Shown: positions 9,647 through 21,700 of the stretch, one piece after another
Numbering within the stretch: position 1 is the first letter of the stretch
Layout of the letters: the number at the start of each line of letters is the position of its first letter
NCBI GenBank assembly: GCA_019648995.1
Contig: BLXT01007982.1
Location: 1,243,108 to 1,276,363, forward strand
DNA: 33,256 nucleotides
Reading direction: 5' to 3'
Source of the DNA: Plakobranchus ocellatus
Taxonomy: Eukaryota > Mollusca > Gastropoda > Plakobranchidae
Made by a program: the position numbers and the translations under genes
The notes under the pieces: generated by a model
The model's input: only the letters and a program-made list of their open reading frames with translations
Databases searched by the model: none
What the model was told of the DNA's origin: nothing

Positions 9647-12489
9647 TACTTACATTTCTTTTACTTTTAGTAAAATCATGTTAGGGCTACTACAAAGAAG
9701 TAGTATTAAAAATTAGTTAGTTACCAAGATGATTTTATTTATCTTCCATGTATAAAAGTTGTCACTGATAACTTCATTGAGTGTCCATAGTCATCTTTTT
9801 TTTCTAAGGCAAATCAATGATAGAGATTAACACAATTGCCTGGAAATGTGCATTGGTCTTTCTGCTATATGAACGGGTCTTTCAGCAATACAGATTGTAT
9901 AGCACAAATTATCCTACTGTAGCTTTTGTTTTATTACACTTAATCATTTTAATGGTTACCAAGCTGTCAATTTGAACACATGAATCATTTTTTGATGAAA
10001 AAAAAAACATTAAGACATGTATTGTGTCTTGAAAAGAGGAATATTATATAAGCTTATACTGCTCTTGCCACATGAATTGTGGAATTGTGTTGACTCTTTA
10101 TCTTGTAGGTTTGGCAACAGCAGTATAATGCTGTCTCCTTGGAAACACCAAAAATTGCACAAAAAAATTAAGAAACTGGCAAAGTAATTTGCAGTAAGAT
10201 TCTCATGTTTAGGTGCTTTATGAGCAATTAGGCCTATTTTCAAGATTTCCTTCTGTAACACAGTCTTTTGAGAGCAAAATGGCAATTTTCTACAGGGTAG
10301 CATTGCTATACTCACTGTATTTGTAAAACCAATCAGGCCTGCTGTAGGCTTTCTTTGCCTCTAGTCAACGAAGCTTAAGAGGGTTTAAGATGCTTAAATT
10401 GTTTTCAAGCAGGTCCCATGCCTTAGAGAACATTCAAACCTCACTGCTGCCAAAAATGCAATGACCAATATGACATGTCTGCTGCCTTTATTTGTTCTCT
10501 GTACATCACAACAGATGTCAGAGCCAACCTAGGTATGCTCTGCTACCTAACGGAGGACAAAGTAAGATACTTGACATATTGGATTAGTTGCCATACTTCT
10601 TGCGTACATTATTTGCGTAAAAGGTTATTACTGCTAGGCAAGCCTCTACTATCCCAAATGTTACTATTCTGTCAACAAAAACCCAATGCCAGATGGTCTG
10701 GTAGATGCCAGCAGAAGAGTAGCTGTTAGCAAGTCCTTTAGGATTGCACATACACACAACTGTGAACAGTAGCAGAGGAGAGAGTGTGATCATTAGATCC
10801 AGCCCAAATAAGAAAGCATTGTCATGAGTTTTAAGATTCTGACAAGTCAGTTCCTGTTTAACTCAACACTAAACATCTTCTGGTTAATGACTGCACCTAT
10901 ATTGCTAAGTCTAGGCCAGTAGTAGTGCTGAGTAGTACATTATACTATTATCGGGCTGTAATGAATTATGCCTTTTGGTTTTAACAAATTGATTGCGGTT
11001 TGGAATTATTCAGAAAATGGATAAAAATAGCAAATTTCATTTTGTTCTGAAAAACAAAATAAGTTGTATATGTATTTGTATGCAATTTATCGGGGAAAGG
11101 TATAATGATTGTGGCTGCTAATTGTCATTTGCAGCCAATATTTCCTATAGGGGCAGATAATGTTAAGTTTGCCAATTGATTACAGCATAAATCAATGTAG
11201 AAAGAGAGAAATCCTTTCCTCTTGTTAAGTAAATAAAAGATATAGTCCATATTTTGAGGANNNNNNNNNNNNNATAGATCATTATAAGTACAAGTGGATA
11301 TTTCCCTACTTAGCATTATGCACAGATGTAAATGATTTTCACTTTTTTCAAAGCAATGTAAAGCCAAGCTTCTAATGAACTCTTTTGACTCCTTTGAATG
11401 AAGATTGCAACTTAAGTGGAATGACGAGCTAACAGGTGAACTCAGATAATTTTTACCTAAGTCCTTCTTTGGAAAAAGCTTTGAAAGAATATTTATTCTG
11501 TTGATATTCTCTTGCCACAAACACCCATGGTATGATTTTAAATCCAGCTATAGTCTTCAACAGTTCAAATATCAAATTTTGGCACTTAATAAATTTTAAA
11601 AAGGATTTTGTTTTCAAAACCTATTGGCTGATGTAAACAAACATTTAGCAAAAGATTCAAATTAGACAGATCAGTTTTCTCTGCCATATATTAATATTTC
11701 ATCAAAAAAAGTAATGGGAAGATTTTGAAGCTCTACCTAAAAAAGGGTAATTTTCACTGCTACATGTTTTGAAGCTGCCACTAATTTTATCCAACACAAA
11801 CCATTTCTAAGTCTTTCAACAAGTATGAGTTGGGCAGAATATTGACAGTTGTCATCACCTGGTCCAGTTTCCCCTGGCACCTTTCTGTGGTCCATTGTAA
11901 TTTTGAGATATCTTGTCTCATTATTTTCTGTACAACTACAATTATTGATGTAAAAATACTTTTCTTTTCGCTCTTGTCATATAGTCACAAGTTTTTTTTT
12001 TTAATATGTCAGCCTACAGAAATGTTGATATAAATGGAACCTTTTTTGTGAATAAAAATCATGCTAAACATAATAATAAACATATTCTCCTGTTTCCATG
12101 TTTTAATAGTAAGAATGCATCTGATGTGAAAAGTAAAACTATGTACATAATACATAGTATATATTTTCTTCAGGGCCAAATTTTCTCTATGTTATATAAT
12201 TGTAATATGAAACATGTAATAGATAGTAGAGATTTTGTGAAAGTGGTGCTTTGTGGTGAACCATTAACTTTCTTTTCCCATATTAAAAATCACATTGGGA
12301 TTAAAAGCAAATTCACAAACAATTAAAAAGTTCTATATGGTTCTTCAGTTGAATATTTGTTTTATTGTTGTATGTTTTTTTTCAGGAAAACTTTCAACAT
12401 TTTAGCTTTTCATCTCCTAGCCCACCCTGCTGGTTGTGTCTTGGTTGTTACGTAAATGTTCGTTGTGTAATGTTGAGATATTGTCCTTT
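9647..12489. other. intergenic region, no gene recognised
   Basis: AT-rich DNA between PRRC1 and the SINE-like cluster. Open frames up to about 130 codons exist on both strands, but none matches a family I know or has supporting splice structure. About 10330-10760 is less AT-rich and has a coding-like texture with many stops; it may be an old repeat. A 13-N assembly gap lies at 11261-11273. Confidence 0.45.
11261..11273. other. assembly gap (13 N)
   Basis: A run of 13 undetermined bases in the intergenic region. Any open frame reported across it is not interpretable. Confidence 0.99.
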
Positions 12490-12575
12490 ATCCTATATGG
12501 GGTACTGGCCTGACGGAGGGCCTGAAAGCCTGAGATCACCTTGGTGTGGACTGGCAATATACAAAAACCAAATTA
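12490..12575 (+). mobile_element. partial SINE copy (3' part only)
   Basis: About 80 bp match the 3' half of the copy at 12671: GGCCTGACGGAGGGCCTGA, then AAGCCTGAGATCACCTTG, then GGACTGGC(A)ATA and an A-rich end. The tRNA-like head is not recognisable upstream, so this is 5'-truncated or decayed, as is common for SINEs. Confidence 0.6.
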
Positions 12576-12670
12576 GATACTGGTATATGTGACTGGTTTT
12601 GCTGCTGAATGCTGTGATCCGAGGCAGAGGCCTGGGCTTTTCACTTTTGAGGCACACAAACTTCTTTTTG

Positions 12671-12816
12671 TAGCACAGTGGCATGTGAGTCTGCCCTGAG
12701 ATCTGCAGGGACCCTTCTGTCATGGGTTCGAGCCCCGCTATCGGCTCCCCGGCCTGACAGAGGGCCTAAAAGCCTGAGATCACCTTGTGGACTGGCTATA
12801 AACAAAAAACCCAACC
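12671..12816 (+). mobile_element. tRNA-derived SINE-like element
   Basis: The head contains an A-box-like TAGCACAGTGG (12671) and a B-box GGTTCGAGCCC (12725), the internal RNA polymerase III promoter of tRNA-derived SINEs. A unique body (GGCCTGACAGAGGGCCTAAA, then AGCCTGAGATCACCTTG) follows, ending in the A-rich tail ATAAACAAAAAACCC. The same body occurs at 12490 (partial) and, on the other strand, at 29763-29908. It is not a functional tRNA gene: the acceptor stem does not close. Confidence 0.7.
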
Positions 12817-14014
12817 CTCTTTTTGTAGCTCATACACTGGTCAGGTTAATATTTGTAGCACAGAAAATGCATTCAAAAACATTAATAGTTGCATCAAAGT
12901 TCAAACTTGTCTTTATTATTTTCAAACAGAGCTTTAGCCTTATATAAAGATATGAAACTTTGTCGCTTCTCTACTTATTGGATGAATGCGAAACACTGCT
13001 CACATAAATGTTTAGCATGTTTTTCTTTAATATCAGTTTTTACGTCCAAACCATAAATGAATAAAATATCCGTACTATGTTAAGCACATAGATGAATTCT
13101 TTGATTATTTTTTTTTTTGTTTAGTGCTAACACAAAGTCCTCTGCATATGGGATGAAGTTCATTTAAATAATCAACATGTGTCTCTCTTGTGTGCTCCAT
13201 ATTTGTAAGTTTTAAGGCTTAAATTTTGAGAGGGGAAACATAAAAACAGCAATTAAAAAAACTGTATTAGTGTAACAAGAAAATTCTTATACTACTCAAA
13301 GCTCAATGATTTTAACTGATGAAGGTCACTGAAAAAAACCTCAATATCACAATACAATTTACAGTAATTTGCAAATCACAATTTTAATTAGTTAGGCTCA
13401 CAGAAACATAAATTTGAAAAATGTACACAATTTTTACGAATCCACTGTATTCACAAAAATCAAGATAGAATATTAGAAAGATGAAAGTATGAAAAGCAGA
13501 GAAATATAAATCAGAAGAATGAAATAGAGCAACAATAATAATGGAAGCATTCAAAACAATAATGACTTTAAAGGGGGGTATTATGAGCGTTTTAATGCTA
13601 TCCAAACTGGGAGTATGGAAAAGGCATGTTAACACTTTCGTGACTGCCCGTTTTTTAGTTTTTTCATGAAAATCGTCATAGGGAACTTTTAAAGGGTCCT
13701 TATAGGGTCGAGTTTTCATCAAATATAGCCTTATCATATATCATAGTGTTTGAAAGAGTGAGCAAATTGGACAGTCACAAAGAGTGAAAAAAAAAAGTAT
13801 ACCAAGATATATTCAAATAAAGAATATTTATTCAAACTATGACTATTCCTACATATCATATGCAAAAATGATGAGGATGCTGCAAAAAATAATAGAATTG
13901 GAGAGGGGGGGAAAAGGTGTGTAAAATCAAGAAAAATAATAACTGCAAAAAAAGCAGAATATATATATATAGGCCTATATATCAATCTATATATATATAG
14001 ATATATAGGCCTAG

Positions 14015-14058
<44 letters not shown>

Positions 14059-15486
14059 CTACATATAAATGTATACACACACATATATAGAGGAAAAAAC
14101 GGAAAAATCTTATCTTTTTTATCAATCATATTTAGCGACAAGATGTAAAAGTAATGCAAACAAAATATCGTTTCCAATGAATACCAGGAAGCGCACATCT
14201 GTAGGGTTATGAAAAACGGTTAGATCTACATCCAGAACAGTAATAAATACAAATGTAAAGGCTTTTCTCTGAAATCTGATTTCATGATTCAGCCAAAAAA
14301 GCAGAATTAGATCTAGATACACTTTTACATTCACTTTTTCGCATGTTTGCATCACCGTAGATCTAGGAATCTTGCATCTTTACATACAGTCTACTCATCC
14401 ATCGTTTCTAACAGGAGACAAATCCTTGTTTCCCTCATCTGAGCTGTCCTCAGTTTACAACGAATTTCATATTCATCGGAAGAAAGTTGAACCTTTCATC
14501 AGAATCAAAATCTAAAAAATTAAACTCCTTCTTTAGGCTAGAATTGATGAGAATTCGCAGCGCGATACAGCAACGGATAGATCTAGTAGCGTCAAAATGG
14601 AGGAAAAAGGGAATCCCGCCCCGTTCTAAAAGCTTCTGTTATGATTTTAAATTTAGATAAATAAAGCTAGAAATTCCGCATTATTTTCAAATAAAAGTAT
14701 CTGTTGGGGTTTCCTCTTTACAAAAATAGCAAGGTATTTCACTTGTACCAAAAATAGAACACGATGAGGCGTCTATTTTAAGCCCTCAGATCTATTGTTT
14801 GAATTCGAACGAAATCCCATAGGGCCGCCGCGAGAGCGTTAAGAGCGCAGTGACCCAGGTCAAGCGCCAGTCAGCTGTCTGATGAGAAAGATGTATGGCA
14901 GCATGATGCTTGCCGATACCCAAACTATAGTAGAAGATATTTAGAGGAAAGTTTATGCCGTGTGCAACTTTAGATAAGCTGAGATGTGAGATGGGTTTGC
15001 CCAGGGAAAAATGAAATAACACAGCATAACAACGTTCTCCTACATAGTTGTCTCACAGAAGATGCTCTGATGCAACTGGATTTCCTGACCCTCCCACATC
15101 CAGTGACAATGATAAAGATCCCAATTTTGAGGCTGAAGCTCACCTATGGTGCAGTATGTCTGCTGACTTCTTTGTTGACAGGATGCAGGAATAAGTATAT
15201 CGTTGGTAGCTTTATATGGATTGCAGCAGAGGCTACTTTGGAAAATGAGCATTGAGTTGCTGAGATTCTATCTAAGCCGTCTTTTTATATGACATTTGTG
15301 TGAAAAGGATTAAAATTAAGAGAAATGGCTGACCAAGCATTACTTTTCAACCTACCCTCATTTAAAAAAAAAGATAAAACAACTATTTTCACAACATTCC
15401 CTGATACGTTCCTGAGGCAGGAGTAAGGAATGAAAATTGAAGATTAATAGAATAGCTATATTAAAAAAATAAAAAACAAAGAATAT
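12817..15486. other. intergenic region with microsatellites, no gene recognised
   Basis: AT-rich DNA holding TA repeats (13958-14056) and a CpG-richer patch at about 14540-14880. A stretch at 15075-15200 can be read as an acidic, protein-like segment (DNDKDPNFEAEAHLWC) that soon hits a stop; it could be a decayed transposase or exon fragment. No gene can be supported. Confidence 0.4.
13958..14056. repeat. TA-rich microsatellite
   Basis: Three AT tracts separated by AGGCCTA words. The longest pure (TA)n run is about 14016-14055. ATATATAGGCCTATATAT near 13965-13982 is a perfect palindrome. Confidence 0.95.
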
Positions 15487-15492
15487 TTTATT
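15487..15492 (-). terminator. candidate poly(A) signal (AATAAA) for POLG
   Basis: TTTATT on the + strand reads AATAAA on the POLG strand, about 155 nt after the stop codon. It is the best hexamer close to the stop and would give a short 3' UTR. Confidence 0.5.
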
Positions 15493-15646
15493 TACAGTAA
15501 AAATTACAAAGATAGAGGATAAATCTTCATATCAATTTCTGAGGAATAGAAAGAAAGGGCTAAATATGGTATGCAGTATCTCCAATATTTCTGTTTGCCT
15601 TGCTTTGAAAAAGAAAATTAACAAATGCAATATAAATATGAGAAAA

Positions 15647-15705
15647 TCACTTCTTTAGTCTGCCTTTAGTTTTCTCAATTATTTGGTGGATGTCCAATGC
15701 TTCAC
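15647..15705 (-). CDS. POLG: POLG last exon and stop codon
   Basis: Acceptor cctttcag; codes [19 protein letters not shown], then TGA at 15649-15647. Human POLG has the same G-E-A-L-D-I-Y-Q-I-I-E-x-T-K-G-x-L followed by a few extra residues. Confidence 0.94.
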
Positions 15706-18700
15706 CTGAAAGGAAGAAAAATGAGTGTAATAGTAATACTGTTAATTAGTTGTGAATCAAAAGGAAATGATTCCAATATTATCCTTTTTAATAAATTAAA
15801 CAATACATAATGCTTTTCATATAAAGCAAATGAGGGTTTTTAAAAGTTAGATTACCTCCAATAACATGATGTGGAATATGAAATTTTTTAATTGACTTTG
15901 CAATTGAAAGCTGATAAACATTGAAAAATCTGTGAGAGACAATAAAAAATGACATTGATGAAAGGGAAGTAAAATGGACTATTTTTTTACAAAGGTGAAA
16001 AAAAAAAAGATTTTTAATTTTGTAAAATCTGTGGAAGCCATACCTGATGGTATGTTGTAACCTTGATGCATACCATGAGAGTTGGAAGGAGTTGTACAAT
16101 CAAGATTAACTTCTTTTCGCAAGCATGTATCAATGTCAACAGCACTGAAGAAGGCCACAGACTGAAATTAAAGAAAAAAAAGATCATGTTGATTAAGGAT
16201 GAAGGCCATGAAAAAATTTTCTTTCCTAGTGGGAAAACAAATGAGAAGTTTTAAGTTATGAAAAAATACTAATTTTATCGAGTGTAATTTTCAAAAAACA
16301 TTCTAAGCTACAGATTTCTTAGCAAATGCCCATATATATCTTTTAATTTTTTTGGAAAACAAATTGTAATACTCTTAATTCAATCAAGATGAATCTATTT
16401 TAAAAATATGGATAACACCCGACTTCCTTTAAATGCTTACGCCCTTTTAAAACTGGAGACAAAAGATCAAAATGTCTGTTTAATTTGTTGCCAGATAAAC
16501 AATTCATGTTTCAACATGAGAGCAAATGGCTCACAGGTTGCATTTTTGTTTTGAGGCATTAAATATCACATAAATCTGCATTTGTCAGTTTTGTAATGGT
16601 GAGAAAGGAGTAAAGATTTGTTCCTTTTGTGCCATGAAACAAACATGTAAGAAGGAAAAAAAACTGTTTATAATATCGTAATAGAGTACAACCACCAACT
16701 CAAACTTATAAGAACAAATTAAACAACACAAACTATACATGACAATGTTTTGCCCTTAAGGCTTTATCAAGTGAAAAAAAACGACAATCTTAAATAATAT
16801 GCCATAGATACTTGCTAGGGAAACGATCTTGACACAAAATATAAGCTTAACATTGAAAATGCATTATTTGAAATGAAAAAAATCCGTTAATATAATATCC
16901 AAATCATAAGGGCTTTTCAAGATGATAACTTTAATTTACATAATTATCCTTTAATAATTTTCCTTGCTTCATTACCTGAGGAAGGTCCTGCATGCCCAAG
17001 CGATGAGTAAACATGGCTCGAACAAAAAGATTTGTCACCTGTAAAGCAAGGGCAGCTCTGTAGCGGTCAGGACTGGCTACAAGGTATCGAACCTCATCAT
17101 GGATGCTAACACAGAATCTGCCTTTGATGCCACCTGTAGTAGGTGATGAGAGTAGCCAACGCATACAGACTAGCATTAGATGAAGGTAGTCCACTGCTGA
17201 GCTCTGCACAACCCAATTTACTCTGGATGTCAAAAACTGTGAAGATGCAAACAGAACAGATTTTTATGAAAGTATTTTTCTTCTCTTTCATTTAGATTTT
17301 GAGTTGGGTTGATGTGTGCATAAACTAATGTGACAACTTTTCCTAAAAAACAGATTAGAGAAAATAGAGGTTCGTAGTTGGTGTGATGTGAAAATCACCA
17401 GTACCTCACTTTCAAATACTGCTTTTGTTGGAACCTATGATGAGATGCAGTGCACTCCAGATCTCCCAAGAGAAAGGAACTTATTATGTTGTCTACTTAA
17501 ATACAAGTCCAAGGAGGAAAAAATATTCATGCGTTCAGAATCTGCAGTTAATGCCTTTGTTCAGGCTGTTATTTCCATCTCTTGTACACCTCTAAACTAA
17601 GTTTCCGAATGCCTACCTTAAAAAGGTTTTATTATGATTTTGTTTTCGTTTTTATTTTTTCTGAAATGCGTTTTAAAATAAAATTAGGCCTACCCTTAGA
17701 AAAAATTTTTTTCTGCCAAACGTTGAATGGAATAATGGTGTGGAAAATCTAAAGATTGCCAACAACCTTTCAAATCAACTAGTCTTCAGGTAGTGGCACT
17801 GTGGTATATTGAATGGATACTCCAATTTTAACTTACTCTGCTCAACATTACAAAAAAAAAAAATATTGGTGTGTTGAAATAGCATTATCCAGCTAGTTGG
17901 AAAAATAAATATTAATCTATAATTTAACTGCCAAAAGGCGAAATATACATTTAAAACATCATCGGGATAAACTTTTCATGAAAAGTAAGGAAAGAGTAAG
18001 CAAACATTATCATCTACAAAAAATTAGAATGTAAGAAGTTAAATTTATTCGGACTCGGGCAAAGCAGTCTCCTTGTTATTGCTGTGATGGTTATGTTTCC
18101 CTATTTTATTTATCTTAAGTATTACTTTGCATGCTTAGCTAATCCACATACATCATCAAGAACATAGCGGGGCTCCAGAGCTTTACTGATGCGGCAACCT
18201 AGCACAGGTGTAACAGGAGTTTCTGAGTTGGCGACACTTTCAAGAGCATTGAACATAAAACTCTCACTATCAACAGAAAAAAAAAGAAAATGACAGAAAA
18301 TTGCAAACTACTCATTGTTTATACTGATAGTTTAAACAAGCCAAGTGACAGACTCCCCTACAAAATATAATTTGAAGAATTTTTGCTGCAGATTATAATT
18401 TCTTCTCCATGAAACTACCATTTTCAAAAATTTGATATCTAGACCAGATTTTCCAACAGTTAAAACTTTAAAAAATAAAAAAAAAAATAGAAATGAATGA
18501 TCATTTTCTACCATTTACCTGAAAAAAAACCTGGTGAAGTAAGGCAACAGCAACCCAAAATTTGATCCTCTTTGAATCAGCCTTAAGAATAAGGTTCAAC
18601 TAATAAATAGGACAAAAATTATAGTTATAAACTTAAAATGGAAATACATTGCATAGAGACAAATTCCCTCACAAAAAAATGAAATTAAAAAAAAAATGAT

Positions 18701-21700
18701 AAAAAATCTTACGTTCCACCAATCCACTGTTTTTGAGCACTGAAATGAAAAGAAAAAGCGAAAAGATAATTAATTTTCACTCTTACTATCAAATTTACCA
18801 TAGAACAAAGAAAGAAGGTTTCAAGGTTGTTCAAAACACTAGACTTTTTAAAAATTTTACACCAAAATCAAAATACCTGGTTCAAAAATTAAGAAAATAA
18901 AAAGTTCCTAGGGAAAGCACTTGAATAGAATCCTAAATAATGGTACTTACATTTAATATAAAAAGTTAACAAAATTTTGTTTGATGATATAAGTTGTAGA
19001 AGGAAAATATCAGCTGCTTTCAAATGCAATTTCAAGCAAATAAAAACTCAATCTATTTCATCATCTTTGACATCTTACTTGCGTTGCCCTTTTGTTTGTT
19101 TGTACATATTAGCTGCTTTCAATTTTGCTTCTTGGTCTGATAGCTGAGGGTTGAACTGCTGAAGAAGCCTCTCTGCAAAAGTTTGGCCTGCCCCATAGAT
19201 ACGACCATAGTTCAGAACCTATGGTACAAAATAAATATGAGAAGTGTAATGGCAAAAAGCATTTTGTGAAAAAAATAGGCTCTCTTAATTCCTAATGAGC
19301 ATTCAAAATTAATTTAGGTTTATTTGGGTTAAAGCACTGCAAGATTTTGCCAAAGGTTATGAAAAACTTTGGAAGAGAAAAATTTCATCCACAAAAAAAT
19401 GTATTGGCAAAATATAAAATCAAGTGATCAAGTTAAGCATAGAAGGCAAAAATAATACTTTTTTTGCAATGGAAGGGTAATGAAGACATCTCAAGACAAA
19501 TAAAAGACAAAGAAGCTGTAAAATGGGCCCCACCTTCGCATGGTCCCTGCTGATTTCAGCTATCTCAGCAGTCTTGCTGTGTAGATCAGTTTTGTCAGAT
19601 TTGTTCCCCTGAAGGGTCATCCAACCCAAGGCAGTACAACCTTCACAAATGACAAACACCACAAAAAAAAAAAAAAAAATGAATAAAGAATGGTGTATTT
19701 ACTTGAGATTATTTTTTTAAAGTTATCATTTCACTTCATTAATCATGAAGTAAAGTGTGTAGTGTCACCACAAAATGAGAGGGTCTGAGGAAAAAATCAG
19801 CCACGGAAATTGGGGGACACAAACCATATATGTTTAGCAACATTGAACAATGCAAGACTCTCTCAGAAATTTCCAGAGGTTAAAGTTGTTCAAAATTTAG
19901 AGTTATGGCAGCTACAGTTGAAACTTCAAAAGCGGAAGTCTGAATATTCAAAATTCTCATAGTATTTGCGATCTGAGAGGTTTTTTTTTTGTCTTTGTTT
20001 TTGTAAAATTCAAACTCATAGTTCGAAGGCAAAGAAAGTCAATTTTCATAATTCGAAGCCCTCATCGCCACAAACCACAATGAGAAAAAAAAACTGTTTT
20101 CCTTTCACCACCCCCAAAACAATGCCAATCACTGTTTCAACAAAGAGGGCATACTCCAGAAGTGGCATTCACAAAAAAGTGAGATGGGGAGGGATCAAAC
20201 TAACGTGAGAGGAGGGAAGTTGGGTGCCGAATGTAGGCCTAGAGCGGGCATGTCATCTGTCCCGCACTGCCAGTGGCTGAAAAACCTCTCAGTCACACTA
20301 AATCTAGAACATCTAGACCTACTTGTAAAGACAATAATAAATTTCATGCACATTCAGCTCAAGCGCAGGAAAGGGGAGATGGTGTAAGCTCGGAGTGAGA
20401 CAAGGTATACTGAGCATGACTGGAGTGAGAGACACTGTGCTTGGCTTTTTTTTGTGTTTTGTTTTTAATTCATGTCCATACCGGTACCAAATACTTGGGC
20501 ACCTAGAGGCTCTGTAAATATAGTGTTAGCATTGCATCCATTGTCTAGACCTAATATTACATCAAACACACTTACACTGGGCAGAGTTAGAGTATCTTGA
20601 TAAGTGTGGATCCAATTTGATTTATTACTAGTTGGATTGCTACTCAAGTAAGCCGAGGTATTGACACATTGCAAATAGATTTTGGCATAAACTTTGCATA
20701 GCTCTGTATTTTCTCTTATTGAAATGACATCACTTTGAAAAGAAAGCACACAACCCTCACGTTAGAAACCAAGCTAAAGTTATTAAGTGAAGTTGACAAT
20801 ATTGGAAAGACCCAAATGAAAGAAATTGCTGAGAATTACAGTATTCCTGCTAACATCCTCTTGACAATTTTAAAGAACAGAGAAAAGCTGCAAAAGATGG
20901 CCAGCACATCAGCTGTCAATCTGGGAAAAAAACATAATGAGCCCAAGTAAAGTGGAGGACGTTAATGAAGGATTGTTGACTTGGTTCAAGCAGGCCAGAG
21001 CTCTAGGAGCTCCTATCAATCAAACCATTTTCATGGAAAAAGCAAGAGAGTTGGTTAAAGAACCTGGAATCAGTTTTGTTCCATGCTCAAGCTAGCTTGG
21101 TTGATTCAAAAGATGACATGGAATTTTTTTCAAAGCTACCAGCGGGGAAGCGGTGTCTGTGGACATGGGCAGAGCAGACATGTGGAAAGACTCTGCTCTA
21201 CAGGAGCTACTGGAGAATTACAATGCTGACAATATTTTTAACACTGACAAAATTGGCAAATGCCTTCCAGACAAGACCCTGAACTTTAAAGGAAATGTTT
21301 GTACCGCAGGAAAAAAAGCAAAGGATCAGCTCACTGTATTAGTAGTGGCCATCATGAGACGAAGTGAGAAATTGCCACTTATTATATGCCGAGCCTCGTT
21401 GCTTTAACAACACCAAGAAATTGCCTATCAAGAAAGCATGGATGACAAGCGACATATTTATTTCCTGGCTGCAAAAATTACACAAGTTTTTGCTACAAGC
21501 ATGCTCAGCATCAATGGTCCTCAACAACTGACCAGCCCACCCCTGAGTTGACAACTTAAAAGCAACAAAGCTGGTGTTTTGCCCCGGAACACCATTAGCA
21601 TCTTACAGCCTTGTGACCAAGGCATCATCAACAGCTTCAAGAGAAATTAAAGGACGGCTGTTATATCTGGCTCACAATGACACTGGAAGCCCTGCTACCT

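Noticed and set aside
11125..11520. 131-codon open frame on the - strand
   Set aside because: It crosses the 13-N gap and has no recognisable similarity.
12671..12740. possible tRNA gene
   Set aside because: A- and B-box motifs are present but the acceptor and anticodon stems do not pair, and the SINE body follows; it is a tRNA-derived repeat.
13734..14198. 154-codon open frame on the - strand
   Set aside because: Its centre is translated TA microsatellite (Ile/Tyr runs); the frame is open because the repeat has no stops in that phase.
15075..15205. acidic coding-like segment as an exon of a third gene or extra POLG exon
   Set aside because: It is on the + strand, downstream of the POLG stop on the other strand, soon meets a stop, and has no partner exon.
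15788..16099. 103-codon open frame on the - strand overlapping a POLG exon
   Set aside because: It overlaps 16044-16161 in another frame and runs into intron; the POLG frame has clear homology and splice sites.
16740..16800. phrase GTTTTGCCCTTAAGGCTTTA as a repeat end
   Set aside because: It vaguely recalls ends of some dispersed repeats, but I found no second copy or inverted partner in the window.
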